NCBI GenBank assembly: GCA_027858795.1
Contig: JAQICF010000059.1
Coordinates: 1 to 19,992, forward strand
Direction: 5' to 3'
Source: Candidatus Delongbacteria bacterium
Lineage (GTDB): Bacteria; Delongbacteria; UBA4055
DNA: 19,992 bases
The notes beneath the pieces were generated by a model that worked only from the letters and a program-made list of their open reading frames with translations, made no database searches and was not told where the DNA came from. Made by a program: the position numbers and the translations under genes. How positions within the stretch are numbered: the first letter of the stretch is position 1; every line of letters starts with the position of its first letter. Shown piece by piece: positions 7,587-17,500 of this stretch.

Positions 7587-9278
7587 TCAATTACCCTTTT
7601 TTGCTAGTTTTACTCTTACTGTCTGAACCGAATTGGCTTTAATACTTATATCTGCACATTGATCACCGATCTGTAATTTGTAATTAATGAGTTTAGATCC
7701 TGTATTAAGCATCTGCACACTTAAAACTCTCTCACTGTTTAAAGTAGCGCAAGCATAGATGGTATCTTTATCAATTCCGTCGAGTTCCAGTGATGTTTGT
7801 ACAGCTTGATCACCAGGTCGTATTGTCCTGCTGAATTGTGATAGAATATCATATATCGGTGTATAGTAAACGAATTGTTTGTCAGTATCTATCATGATCG
7901 GTGCTCCGCAGAAATTACCTACGTGATTCGGACCACCATTCTTATCTAGAACTATATTCCAGTCTATCCAACCTTGAAGCCAGTGATCAATACTTACAAT
8001 AATATTCCTAGCATATCTGTGAACAGGTACATACGCAGGATGATCTTCTACTTTTACTCCTTGCCATGGAACAGTATAAGCCCAGTCTGTTGCATTCTTA
8101 CCCCACCAGAACTCATCGTTGTTAAACCAGTTCTCATCTTTATAACCCTCAGGATCAGAAACTCCTTCTGGAGCATCTTTTCCAAGATCATCAATACAAC
8201 CTTCAGTGTGTATTATTGAAAATTGTGGGAATTTCTCCTTTACAGAGTCAAAAACATCTTCGTAAACTTTATTTGTACTTTCATACCAATGTACAGCTAT
8301 ACCATAAATATACTGCGCTGTTTCCTTGTCATTAAAAAGTACATTTGTCCAGTGCTCAATTCCATCACGGTTCTGATCATAAATAAGAAGTTTTACGTCT
8401 GAATATCCACTTTCTTTCATTTTAGGACCCAGATGATCTTTGATAAATTCATTCTGTGATTCGGGAGTGAAGTTCATGCTTTCCCATTGTCCGTTATTTC
8501 CATAAGGCTCATTTACCGGTGTGATACCCCAGATATTTACACCTTCTTTTTGATATTCCTTTATATACCTTATTATATAATCCGCATAAACTGACTCATA
8601 TTCAGGTTTCAACGATCCACCCGTTCCCTGCCAGCTGTTCTTAGGTGATCCCGGAATATACCACTCTTCGATATCCTTCATCCAGTAAGGTGCAGTCCAT
8701 GCTGAAGAGATTATCCTTAATTCTCCATTCTGTTCTGATTTGATCTTTAAAGCTTCCTTTATCATAGGCATCAGATCATAAGATTCATCTTTGATCCCTG
8801 GATATTCCTTTTTACTAAATCCTTTACTATCACAGGAGATATCAAAAGAGCTAAGATCTGTATCACCTTTTTCATCATCATAGGAATATTTACCTTCAAC
8901 AGTAAAGTCACAGGAACCGATATGTGTTCTGGTTAGAGTAAAATCTGCTCCAGCCTTCCCAAAGATATTCTTCATAACCTCTGATCTTTTCACTGTATCA
9001 AGATGTGCAAGAACAAATGCCGACGATTCTGTAAAAGAAGTACCAATTCCGTCAATAGTCTGCTTGATACTATCTGGGTTTACATTAAGGATAATTCCTG
9101 ATTCGGCATGACCATTTATAAAAGTAACGTTATCTGTTATAGTCATTTTATCCCCTGCTTCAGAAGTAATCAATATCTCTGAAGTTTCGGTTAAATCATA
9201 AGAATTCTCATTACTACATCCAAAGAGGATAACAAACATTATCAAAGATAGAATATATTTAAACATTTTTTCTTTCAT
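7587..9278 (-). CDS. GH30 glucanase lipoprotein (probable beta-1,6-glucanase/beta-glucosidase)
   Basis: A 563-residue protein with a lipoprotein signal (LFGC, lipidated C21). GH30 hallmarks are in order: IDGIGTSFTESSAFVL near residue 75, THIGSCDFT, ITPVNEPYG with acid/base E257, and SIIHTEGC with nucleophile E359. A C-terminal beta-sandwich typical of the family follows from about residue 470. In this locus the likely job is removing beta-1,6 branches from laminarin, as known for GH30 beta-1,6-glucanases; beta-glucosidase activity is the alternative. It starts 6 bases after the symporter stop. ATG 9278 lacks a clear Shine-Dalgarno; the second ATG (residue 5, 9266) would give a more compact signal peptide and is possible. 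Confidence 0.9.
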   Translation of the reverse strand: MKEKMFKYILSLIMFVILFGCSNENSYDLTETSEILITSEAGDKMTITDNVTFINGHAESGIILNVNPDSIKQTIDGIGTSFTESSAFVLAHLDTVKRSEVMKNIFGKAGADFTLTRTHIGSCDFTVEGKYSYDDEKGDTDLSSFDISCDSKGFSKKEYPGIKDESYDLMPMIKEALKIKSEQNGELRIISSAWTAPYWMKDIEEWYIPGSPKNSWQGTGGSLKPEYESVYADYIIRYIKEYQKEGVNIWGITPVNEPYGNNGQWESMNFTPESQNEFIKDHLGPKMKESGYSDVKLLIYDQNRDGIEHWTNVLFNDKETAQYIYGIAVHWYESTNKVYEDVFDSVKEKFPQFSIIHTEGCIDDLGKDAPEGVSDPEGYKDENWFNNDEFWWGKNATDWAYTVPWQGVKVEDHPAYVPVHRYARNIIVSIDHWLQGWIDWNIVLDKNGGPNHVGNFCGAPIMIDTDKQFVYYTPIYDILSQFSRTIRPGDQAVQTSLELDGIDKDTIYACATLNSERVLSVQMLNTGSKLINYKLQIGDQCADISIKANSVQTVRVKLAKKGN

Positions 9279-9284
9279 TATTCA

Positions 9285-10727
9285 TTACGCCGTTACTTTA
9301 TTTTCTTCATCTGCATGTCTTTTATCCAGTTCAACACGTATCTCATGCGATCTTTTTTCTGTAAGATCATAGTTCCACATGACTGCGATCGCTATTAAAG
9401 TTCCCAGTATAGGAAGACCTGAATAGAAAAGTCTCAGTCCTGTCAGTGCAAAGGTTGTCTGTTCCGCTGCATCCTGATTGAAACCGACCAGAGACATAAT
9501 CAGTCCACTTGAAAGACCGGCAAATGCAAGCCCAAACTTGACCATCCACCAATATATCGCTCCGAATATTCCTTCCCGTCTCTGGTGTGAATTAAGTTCA
9601 TCTAGATCACAAACATCAGCTGTCATTGACATCATAAGAGTAAAAAGCCCTCCTATACCGAATGAGAAGAAAGGTAGTGGCAAAAGTATCCAATAAGGAC
9701 TTATACCTGGCTTTAAACACCACCAGAATAAGATGTATCCCAGAATTGATATACTCTGAGATATTAAGAAGGTCTTTCTCTTACCAATTTTTTGAGAGAT
9801 TTTTGATACAATTGGAATAACTATAAAAGTAGTACACAAAGCTCCGATCATTCCATGTAGCGTTGGCCATGGATTAGCGGCACCCTGATCTCCTGCAAAT
9901 GTGTAATGTACTATTATGAAGAATGAGAAAGCTGCTATAGTATTAAATGCATTGAATACTAAAAAAGTAGATATACATAATTTTCTAAAAGGACCATTGC
10001 TAAAAGCTTCTTTAAAGCTTTTGAATATAGATTTTAAGCTCTTCTTTACATTCTTTAAGTTGAGATCCTCATAATCTTTCTCATCTGTAGTAGGTCTGCT
10101 TTTTACGAAAATAGCAGGTACAATAGCTAGAATAAGACAAAATATTCCCACCCATACAGCAAGCTGTCTTGATCCTGCAGCTGGTGAGTCGAACCAGTCC
10201 TGACTGTATATTACAACCCAGAACCATGGTGCAATTACCCATGCCCACTGTCCTATCCACTGAGCTACCGCCATTATCCTGGTTCTCTCATGATAGTCAT
10301 TGCTCATCTCGTAACCCATTGCAACATAAGGAACACTGAATATCGTTAATCCAAGATAAAATGTAAGAGAAAATATCATAAAATAAATGAAATTGTAAAC
10401 AATTCCGTTCTCTATGTGAAGCTGCCACATGAAAATAAAAGAAAGTCCGGTAATGATCGCTCCCAAAAATACATACTGTCTTCTCCGTCCCCATTTAGAT
10501 CTTGTGTTATCAGATATAAATCCCATGATCGGGTCGGTTATGGCATCGAATAGACGAGGAAAGAAAAATATTATACCCCACAGCCATGGAGGAAATCCCA
10601 GTCCGCTTACCAATACTACCATGAATATTCCCAGAGCTGCAGGAAACATCTGATTTGCAAGCATACCTATACCAAAAGCAATTTTCTGTCCCATAGGTAT
10701 TGTATTTGTTTTATTAGTATCAGTCAT
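9285..10727 (-). CDS. GPH-family (MelB-like) cation:glycoside symporter
   Basis: A 480-residue inner-membrane protein with about 12 hydrophobic segments. The family signature follows TM2: FDAITDPIMGFISD with D61 and D65, spaced like the cation-site pair D55/D59 of MelB, then SKWGRRRQY. A cytoplasmic loop rich in Lys/Asp lies near residues 213-245. GPH carriers import glycosides with Na+ or H+. Placed between GH16 and GH30 and upstream of a cytoplasmic phosphorylase, it most likely imports laminari-oligosaccharides intact. ATG 10727 is preferred over TTG 10730 because AGGAG lies 5 bases before it. It begins 27 bases after the GH16 stop. Confidence 0.9.
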   Translation of the reverse strand: MTDTNKTNTIPMGQKIAFGIGMLANQMFPAALGIFMVVLVSGLGFPPWLWGIIFFFPRLFDAITDPIMGFISDNTRSKWGRRRQYVFLGAIITGLSFIFMWQLHIENGIVYNFIYFMIFSLTFYLGLTIFSVPYVAMGYEMSNDYHERTRIMAVAQWIGQWAWVIAPWFWVVIYSQDWFDSPAAGSRQLAVWVGIFCLILAIVPAIFVKSRPTTDEKDYEDLNLKNVKKSLKSIFKSFKEAFSNGPFRKLCISTFLVFNAFNTIAAFSFFIIVHYTFAGDQGAANPWPTLHGMIGALCTTFIVIPIVSKISQKIGKRKTFLISQSISILGYILFWWCLKPGISPYWILLPLPFFSFGIGGLFTLMMSMTADVCDLDELNSHQRREGIFGAIYWWMVKFGLAFAGLSSGLIMSLVGFNQDAAEQTTFALTGLRLFYSGLPILGTLIAIAVMWNYDLTEKRSHEIRVELDKRHADEENKVTA

Positions 10728-10754
10728 CAATACTCCTGTTTGAAAATATTTATA

Positions 10755-12947
10755 TTACCTTATATATATGTCATCAAAATAAAGTGAACCATAGATCAGA
10801 TTATTTCCACTGTTGAAAGGATTTACGAAAAGCAAATATTTGATAGCTGAAAGATCAACTGCAGAGAAATCTGACAATGGGATCTCATACTTAGACCAGT
10901 CACCTGTTATTATAGGAGTATATGAATAAAGGTCCAACTCAACTTGACTACCGGCATTATCTTCGAACTTTAACCATAAGTGTGCAAGGTCAGTCATACC
11001 TGAAGAATTAATATTCACTACAACTGTGGTGTATGAGGATATATCATGAAGGTAAGAGCTGTAATCGAATGCAATACCAGCCCACGATCCGTTAATATAT
11101 GTAAAATCAACAGCCAGAACATAAGTACCATCAACTGGAGTAACTGCTGTACTCATGACATCAGGAGAGGCTCCGTCACCACTCCAGTTTGCACTGTTAA
11201 TTATTGTTGTATAGTTAAGCGTTATATCGTTGTGTGACTCTGTATACACACCAGCAGTTTCTTCAATTGAGCTTACTTCAATTATTGCATTAGCACTTCT
11301 CTGGACACCGTAACTATCTAAATATTTTATATTTATTTTATCATTTTCAGATATCTCTATCGTATCAGTTGCATCATCTGTAGTCCCGAAATTAATTCGT
11401 CCTTTGCCGACGCCCATAGGATCAATGTTTATATCAATATTTATCGTATCTACATCATTTATCACTTGAACTGTTACTAAAGTGTTTGCAGCATCAATAT
11501 CTGAAACTGTTATATCGGTTCCTGTTGAATCTACAGTAATTGTTTCTGAATCGAAAATTATACTATTAGCTGGGGACCCGCCACCAGTCCAATAGATATC
11601 ATCAATTGCAAATTCACATTGAATACCACTCTCTTCAATAAATACAAATTCATAATTCAGCATCTCAAGGTCAACATTGCCTTTTATATCTTTAACCGGA
11701 ATGACAACCTGACCCCATTCCCCGTCCCTTTTCAAATCATATATATTTTGACCTGCAGGGAAAAGTACATAGCTCTCATTATTTTCAGAATCAATAATAC
11801 CTATTTTAAATGTTACATTTGCAGGTATCTTTATCATAAAATTGATATTGCCGCTTTCAAAATCTGAAAGGTCTAATGGTTGGTTTGATGCAATTCCTCC
11901 ACCAAACCATCCCTCTCCGGTAGTACTGAATGTCATACCGTTATCACCTTCATAGGGTAATATATTTCCTGCTGTCAATGTATTTTCCCATACATATATC
12001 TGCGCATCAGCTCCAACTGTTAATTCTGCATCGACAGGTGTATTATCTGTAAATATACCATAAGTTTTTATTGTCTCATTCTCATTTGCAACCTGATACG
12101 CTCTCACCCAGTCAACATACATCATCTGGGGCCATTCTGTAGTAGCATCAGGTGCTCCACCCAATGTTCCTCCAACAGCTACATTAAAGATCATGAAGAA
12201 CTTATTGAAATATTCAGACATCTCTACAGGATCAATAACTTTTATAAAAAATGTTATCCCGTCTATCTTTCCAACGATCCTTAGCTGATCCCATTCAATT
12301 TCGTATACATGGTAATCATCACTAAGAGGGACACCAATATCCTTATTAGCAGTATATGACTGAGGATATGGAGAGCTTTCAATTCCCCAGTGAGCTGCAA
12401 ATATTGTTGTACTTGTATTCAACATATAAGGGCTTACTTCCATAATATCGATCTCTCCACAATTCGGCCAACTTACAGTATCAACATTTTTTCCCAACAT
12501 CCAGAAAGCAGGCCACATTCCCATCCCGGTAGGAACTTTAATTCTTGCCTGTATTTTACCATATCTGAGATCAAATTTATCTTTTGTATTAACTCTTGAA
12601 GATGTTACTGAACCATCTCTTTTACCTGGTGTGGAAAAATTTACTGAATCGAATATAGCTGCGATAACCATATTCCCATTTTCTACCTTAATATTTTCAG
12701 AGGAATTGGTATATAACTCCCATTCGTCATTACCCCATCCATCATTACCATAACCTGTCTCAATATTCCAATTTTCAGGATCAAGTGCTGTAGTATCCTG
12801 ATCAAATTCATCAGACCATATAAGAGTGTAATTTGATGATGGGACAATATCATCAACAGGGTCTGGTTCAGTAGCCATATCACAATTGTATAAGAATAAC
12901 GAAAAAAATGAAATAATTAATAATATGCTGAATTTTACCATTTTCAT
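10755..12947 (-). CDS. GH16 laminarinase-like multidomain lipoprotein
   Basis: A 730-residue protein. The signal ends in LYNC (C22), an atypical lipobox with Tyr and Asn before Cys. Residues 41-286 are the GH16 jelly roll: LIWSDEFD at the start, catalytic GEIDIMEVS (E165, D167, E170), and DWVRAYQ at the end (W280). The EIDIME form is that of laminarinases (endo-beta-1,3-glucanases). Residues about 290-455 form a beta-sandwich resembling the ExoP-type galactose-binding domain found in marine laminarinases (IYVWENTL, GEGWFGGGI). Residues about 456-560 look Ig-like, with many Asp and Thr. Residues about 565-730 form another sandwich similar to domain 2 of the secreted binder. It is the first gene of the operon, with GGAGG 8 bases before the ATG and an operator-controlled promoter upstream. 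It should make the first cuts in the polymer. Confidence 0.9.
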   Translation of the reverse strand: MKMVKFSILLIISFFSLFLYNCDMATEPDPVDDIVPSSNYTLIWSDEFDQDTTALDPENWNIETGYGNDGWGNDEWELYTNSSENIKVENGNMVIAAIFDSVNFSTPGKRDGSVTSSRVNTKDKFDLRYGKIQARIKVPTGMGMWPAFWMLGKNVDTVSWPNCGEIDIMEVSPYMLNTSTTIFAAHWGIESSPYPQSYTANKDIGVPLSDDYHVYEIEWDQLRIVGKIDGITFFIKVIDPVEMSEYFNKFFMIFNVAVGGTLGGAPDATTEWPQMMYVDWVRAYQVANENETIKTYGIFTDNTPVDAELTVGADAQIYVWENTLTAGNILPYEGDNGMTFSTTGEGWFGGGIASNQPLDLSDFESGNINFMIKIPANVTFKIGIIDSENNESYVLFPAGQNIYDLKRDGEWGQVVIPVKDIKGNVDLEMLNYEFVFIEESGIQCEFAIDDIYWTGGGSPANSIIFDSETITVDSTGTDITVSDIDAANTLVTVQVINDVDTINIDINIDPMGVGKGRINFGTTDDATDTIEISENDKINIKYLDSYGVQRSANAIIEVSSIEETAGVYTESHNDITLNYTTIINSANWSGDGASPDVMSTAVTPVDGTYVLAVDFTYINGSWAGIAFDYSSYLHDISSYTTVVVNINSSGMTDLAHLWLKFEDNAGSQVELDLYSYTPIITGDWSKYEIPLSDFSAVDLSAIKYLLFVNPFNSGNNLIYGSLYFDDIYIR

Positions 12948-12984
12948 TTATATATCCTCCATAGTTTATAAAACCAATCAATTT

Positions 12985-13013
12985 CATCGCACATAAGACA
13001 CGGCTGTGCGATG
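12985..13013 (-). promoter_or_regulatory. 5'-terminal stem-loop of the GH16 operon leader
   Basis: CATCGCACA (12985-12993) and TGTGCGATG (13005-13013) form a perfect 9-bp stem with an 11-base loop. Given the predicted -10 at 13023-13028, transcription would start near 13016, which puts the stem almost at the 5' end of the mRNA. Such stems are known to protect long messages from decay (as in ompA). A second protein-binding palindrome is the alternative. Confidence 0.6.
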
Positions 13014-13033
13014 CTATATAGCAATATATTGCT
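13011..13033. promoter_or_regulatory. Operator O1 (two overlapping palindromes) on the GH16 promoter
   Basis: TGCTATATAGCA (13012-13023) is a perfect palindrome, read TTGCTATATAGCAT on the minus strand. It overlaps a second perfect palindrome, AGCAATATATTGCT (13020-13033). Both share the GCAA/TTGC arms. The site covers the -10 and start region, so a bound regulator would block transcription. The same core precedes the GH-barrel fusion gene and the regulator itself. Confidence 0.75.
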
Positions 13034-13050
13034 TTAAAATAAAAAGTCAA
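13023..13050 (-). promoter_or_regulatory. Promoter of the GH16-to-phosphorylase operon
   Basis: Minus-strand TTGACT (13045-13050), 16-base spacer, TATATT (13023-13028). The two last T's of the -10 are the first two T's of the operator, exactly as in the promoter at 14421-14448. Confidence 0.65.
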
Positions 13051-13209
13051 GAATAAAATTTTAGATTTATTTAGTCAAACAAATTCAGTATTTAGTTTAA
13101 TTTTTTTTTCAACGAATATTAGTAGCTGCTTTATGCATTGTTTTTTTATTGTTTCAAACATTTCATATTTGATTTTTTTTAATTACAATCATATTTTTTG
13201 TTTTTTTTC

Positions 13210-13238
13210 TTGACCAATTATATTTTTATTGCTACTTT
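13210..13238 (+). promoter_or_regulatory. Promoter of the regulator gene
   Basis: TTGACC (13210-13215), 17-base spacer, TACTTT (13233-13238). Transcription would begin near 13245, which makes the upstream TTG at 13247 an unlikely start codon and supports ATG 13295. Confidence 0.5.
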
Positions 13239-13246
13239 TCTTGTAG

Positions 13247-13260
13247 TTGCATTATAGCAA
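13247..13260. promoter_or_regulatory. Operator O2 in the regulator's own leader
   Basis: TTGCATTATAGCAA has the same TTGC/GCAA arms and 6-base AT centre as O1 and O3. It lies just after the predicted start of transcription, so it would give negative autoregulation by road-block. Confidence 0.65.
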
Positions 13261-13294
13261 TTCATCTCTAATAATTTTACAACGGATCCAATCA

Positions 13295-14350
13295 ATGAAC
13301 AGTATGCCACCTAAATATATAAGAGTTAAAAATTTGATAAAAGATGGTATTCGAAATGGATCCAATGTAGATAAACTTCCCGGTGAAAGAGTTCTTGCCA
13401 AGAAGTTTGAGGTGTCATATATGACGATCAGAAAAGCAATAGCTGAATTAGTAGACGAGGGGATCCTTCATAAAAACACAACTAAAGGAACTTATGTCTG
13501 TCACAGAAAAATGACACCTAAAACTACTTTCAACATAGGATTCTATCTTGACAGCAGAATAAAGGAAGGAATTTCAAGTCCCTATTACTCAATGATATTC
13601 AACGCTTTAGAAAATAAAGTCAAACAAAAAGATTATAACTTAACATTATTTTCAGATTTTGACGACCTTAATCCTTTAAATAATCAAAAGAAGATAGATG
13701 GAGTAATTATAAGTTGTTTTCCTAGAATTGAAGCTAAGATACAGGATCTTAAAGATCTTATACCCATCGTTCTTATGGACAATATTGCTTCTGACAAATC
13801 TATTCCGTCTGTTACAATTGATAATTTCAGTAGTAGTGTCGAGGCAATAAAGTATCTTTGTTCGTTGGGTCATGAGAGAATTGCTTTCATATCAGGACTA
13901 ATGGATTCTTCCGTATGCAAAGAAAGATATCATGGCTACACACATATACTGTCAAATCTTGGAATAAAATTAGATAAATTGATCGTTATCAAAGGTGATT
14001 ATTCTTATCAATCTGGTGAGGTTGCAGCAAAACATCTTCTTTCTTTAACTGACCCTCCTACTGCAATTATGTGTGCCAATGACTCTATGGCCATCGGAGC
14101 AATGAAGGTTATACAGGAGAACGGGTTGAAAATACCTGATGACATTAGTGTTATCGGTTTTGATGACATCAAAGTAGCATCAAGAGTTTATCCTTCTCTT
14201 TCGACTATAGCAGCCCCTATAAATGAAATTGCCTCAAAATCAGTAGAAATGCTTACAGCAATAATTGATGGGAATGATCTTGACTACCAGCATTCAATCC
14301 TGCCAGCGACATTAATTCTCAGAAGTTCATGCGGACCTGCAAAAAAATAA
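13295..14350 (+). CDS. GntR/LacI hybrid transcriptional regulator of the glucan locus
   Basis: A 351-residue protein. Residues about 6-70 are a GntR winged helix (KYIRVKNLI, then LPGERVLAKKFEVSYMTIRKA and EGILHKNTTKGTYV). Residues about 79-348 are a LacI/periplasmic-binding-type effector domain (starts NIGFYLDS; later CANDSMAIGAM, ISVIGFDDI and the SLSTI stretch). This is the architecture of AraR-type repressors, which are released by a sugar. The likely inducer is a laminari-oligosaccharide or derivative (inference). It lies between two enzyme units that carry the same palindrome as its own leader, so repression with autoregulation is the simplest reading. ATG 13295 is chosen, with a weak GGA 8 bases before it; ATG 13304 is an alternative. 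Confidence 0.88.
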   Translation: MNSMPPKYIRVKNLIKDGIRNGSNVDKLPGERVLAKKFEVSYMTIRKAIAELVDEGILHKNTTKGTYVCHRKMTPKTTFNIGFYLDSRIKEGISSPYYSMIFNALENKVKQKDYNLTLFSDFDDLNPLNNQKKIDGVIISCFPRIEAKIQDLKDLIPIVLMDNIASDKSIPSVTIDNFSSSVEAIKYLCSLGHERIAFISGLMDSSVCKERYHGYTHILSNLGIKLDKLIVIKGDYSYQSGEVAAKHLLSLTDPPTAIMCANDSMAIGAMKVIQENGLKIPDDISVIGFDDIKVASRVYPSLSTIAAPINEIASKSVEMLTAIIDGNDLDYQHSILPATLILRSSCGPAKK

Positions 14351-14420
14351 TTCTACTTTTATTCTGCTATATTTCACTAAACATTATTAATTTATTCATA
14401 AATTTTTCATTTTTATTTAC

Positions 14421-14448
14421 TTGACATTTCTTTTTTTTTTCTTAGCTT
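14421..14448 (+). promoter_or_regulatory. Promoter of the GH-barrel fusion operon
   Basis: TTGACA (14421-14426), 16-base spacer, TAGCTT (14443-14448), then the operator in the same register as at the GH16 promoter. About 60 bases of leader follow before the ATG. Confidence 0.65.
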
Positions 14449-14460
14449 GCTATATAGCGA
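14447..14460. promoter_or_regulatory. Operator O3 before the GH-barrel fusion gene
   Basis: TTGCTATATAGCGA differs from a perfect palindrome at one base. It overlaps the end of the -10 and the start of transcription. The 12 bases TTGCTATATAGC are identical to O1 read on its own promoter strand. Confidence 0.7.
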
Positions 14461-14518
14461 CCCATAAAGCAACAATAAACCGTTAAATTATTTATAATTT
14501 ATACCACGGAGATAATAT

Positions 14519-17500
14519 ATGGTACTAAAAAACATGATTACTAATATAAAGAGCATATATCGGTTCACTACGATATTCCTGTTGCTAAGTTTGTACATAA
14601 CCGGTTATGCTGGATCAGTTGACAGAGTAAATACATATCAGGATAAAAACGGATGGAAACTTCAGGTCAACGGAAAGGATTTTCTTGTAAAAGGAATGGT
14701 ATGGGGTTATGCACCAATCGGTGAGAACTATTCTTATAACTTATGGGCAAATTCAGATGAACAGATCAAGAAGATACTTGACTACGAATTCGAATTAATG
14801 AAAGCTGCAGGAGTTAATGCTATCAGATCTTTCGGTACTATTCCTCCAAGGTGGGTTACTTATATATATGAAAATTACGGTATCATGACCATAATGAACC
14901 ATCTAATGGGAAGATATGGGTTTACTGTGGGAGGTTCATGGATAGTTTCTGTAAATTATTCAGATGAACTTACTAGAAAGACAATTTTAGAAGATTTCAA
15001 AGAAATGGTACTGAAATATAAGGATACTCCCGGTATTTTAATGTTTGCACTTGGAAATGAAAATAACTATGGTCTTGAATGGTCTAGTTTTGAGATAGAG
15101 AATTTTCCTGAAGGTGAACGCCATAAAGAAAAAGCAAAGTACCTTTATTCATTATATAATGAAACAATTAAGGGAGGTAAATCACTTGATACCAACCATC
15201 CATTTACTATCGTGAATGGTGATATCCAATATATCGATATTATCAAGGAATATTGTACAGAACTCGATATCCTTGGAGTGAATGCATACAGAGGGATCAG
15301 CTTCACTGACATGTGGAAAAGAGTTAATACTGAACTTGGATTACCTGTTATGTTGACTGAATTCGGAAGTGATGCTTTCAATGCAGTTACATTTATGGAA
15401 GAGCAGGATGGACAGGCTGAAATTGTCAGGGGTAACTGGAATGAGATTTATAATAAATCTTATGGAAAAGGGGAGGAAGGTAACGCTATAGGAGGATGTC
15501 AATTCGAATGGCGTGACGAATGGTGGAAATACCTTCAGACTGAAAATCTTTTTATACATGACACAAATGCTTCCTGGGAAAATGGAGGATATTCTTTCGA
15601 TTTTGTTCACGGTCAGAACAATATGAACGAGGAATGGTACGGTATATGTGCATTGGGTAATCCAAATGAAGACGGAGTTTATGTTGCTGAACCCCGAATG
15701 GCGTATTATGTGCTTAAGCATATTTGGAGTATTGATCCTTACTTGGTAAGCAAATCTGAAATGAATGACAATCTCAATATGATAGATATGAATCTCCTGA
15801 GCATAAAAAGCAACCTTGATCTTGCAAAGAAGGACATTAAAGAATTAAAAGCATTCAGACTTACCGGAGGAAATCTTCAGGGAGACATGGTCTTTAACGG
15901 AATGTCTGAAGATTTTGAACTCAACGGTAAGAATGGATTGGATTTCTCTAATGGAGAAATGCTTTTTCTTGATTTCGAATTCCAACCGACAAAGAATATT
16001 TCAGGAGATTTTTCTATAAATATATTAGGAAATGTAGCTGATAAGAAGATGGAGCAGTATTACGGTAAGCGTGGTGAATCTTTTACTACTGTTACTTCTG
16101 ATCTGGATCCGGCTGGACTTGTTGTTACAACAGAAAAACAGATCATAGCTAATGAACGGATTGAAATATATGATTTTCAAGCTCAATATCGTCATAAGAT
16201 GTTTGATCTTACAAGTTTTTACCATGTACCGAGATACCACTGGGGATATGATGGAGATTTTTTCGGACTTTTGTATGAAGCAACAGATATGGAAGGTATG
16301 GATATTTGGAATGATAAAGCACCTTACGGGTTTGAATTTAAAGGAAAAAGATCTCTTAACGGACTTACTCTTGTAGCCGGTCCGGAAGTTTACTGGGGGG
16401 CAAATCCTAAAGCTATCGTTAAATATGATTTCAATGACAGTATATTTGATTATACCATCATTCATTCCGAAGACTTTGCCAGAGCTGAAGCATCTTCTAC
16501 TGCAACTGAGTCAACTGAAAGAGCTACGAGACAAAGTGCGATATATCTAAAAACAGATATTTTTTCAGCGTCTACACTGGAGATCGGTTATCTTTTCTCC
16601 GGTAGTGAGAAAATAGGTGAAGAATACTATTATGTTGATGATGATGTAGTTTACAAAAATGAGATAGAATTAAAAGATACTCAAGGAATTAAAGGAAAAA
16701 TTACTATAAAAGCATATGGCGGAGCAATTCTTGATGCTAGCGTTACTTATGCAGGTCTTGTAGCTGATGGAGGAGATCCTCTGCGTGAATTCGATACAAC
16801 TGTTCCATATTCAGGACTTGGTAATAAATTTGTAGCAGAAGGTGGTATTCTTTATCCTATAGGAGATTTTTGGATCATGCCTAGATATTTTTATAGAAAA
16901 AACCTGCTTGATGCAACATATAATATCGAACCTTCAATTGTCGGTTCTACCCTTTACCCCGGATTAACTCCGAGAAACCGTGATAGTGATCCTTTTGCAG
17001 TTCTTGATAACAGGGAGGCTGTAGCCGGTGAGTTATTTTTTACTTACGATCCTACTCCCGGTAGTTATTTTTACGCATGGGATAATGATCAGCAGGAAGA
17101 TGCAGGATTTGCTTTCAGCATAGGGGGCAACTATACGAGTTATAAAACAGATACTGATTCTCATTTATTTTATTATCAGGAAGGGAAAACGAATGCTCCA
17201 TTTGGTGTTGGACTAAAAGCAAGTGATGTATGGCTGGCAAAAGGCAGATTTCTAATGAATCCTGATCCAAATTTTAAAATAATAACTAATATAGAAGCAG
17301 GAAAACAACAGACAACAGGTGTTCCAGGCTACGATCCAGCAGAATACTTTTCTGTTGATGCTAAATTTATAATAAATAAAAAACACATATTATCCGGATA
17401 TGCGAAAAAAGATGCATGGGGTCCGCTTGACTGGTATAGACAGTTCAATATAACTTATCCTTATCAGTTCATGTTCGATTATTCAATGCTTATCGATAAT

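Larger units (their letters stand above)
12948..13294. other. Divergent control region between the GH16 operon and the regulator gene
   Basis: This 347-base gap has no gene. From left to right it holds the GH16 ribosome binding site, a hairpin, two overlapping palindromes on the GH16 promoter, a T-rich stretch on the + strand (about 13090-13210), then the regulator's promoter and operator. The middle (about 13051-13209) has runs of T and A that could bend or exclude nucleoid proteins; I see no further specific site there. Confidence 0.6.

Noticed and set aside
13247..13294. Upstream TTG start adding 16 residues to the regulator
   Set aside because: The TTG is part of the operator palindrome and lies at the predicted transcription start, with no leader for a ribosome binding site. 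The GntR domain is complete from ATG 13295.
14485..14500. AAATTA/TAATTT hairpin in the leader of the fusion gene
   Set aside because: Only six A-T pairs in very AT-rich sequence; expected by chance.
15341..16465. Minus-strand open frames of 126 and 146 codons inside the fusion gene
   Set aside because: They are antisense to a gene with clear catalytic motifs and barrel pattern, and have no start signals or recognisable domains.
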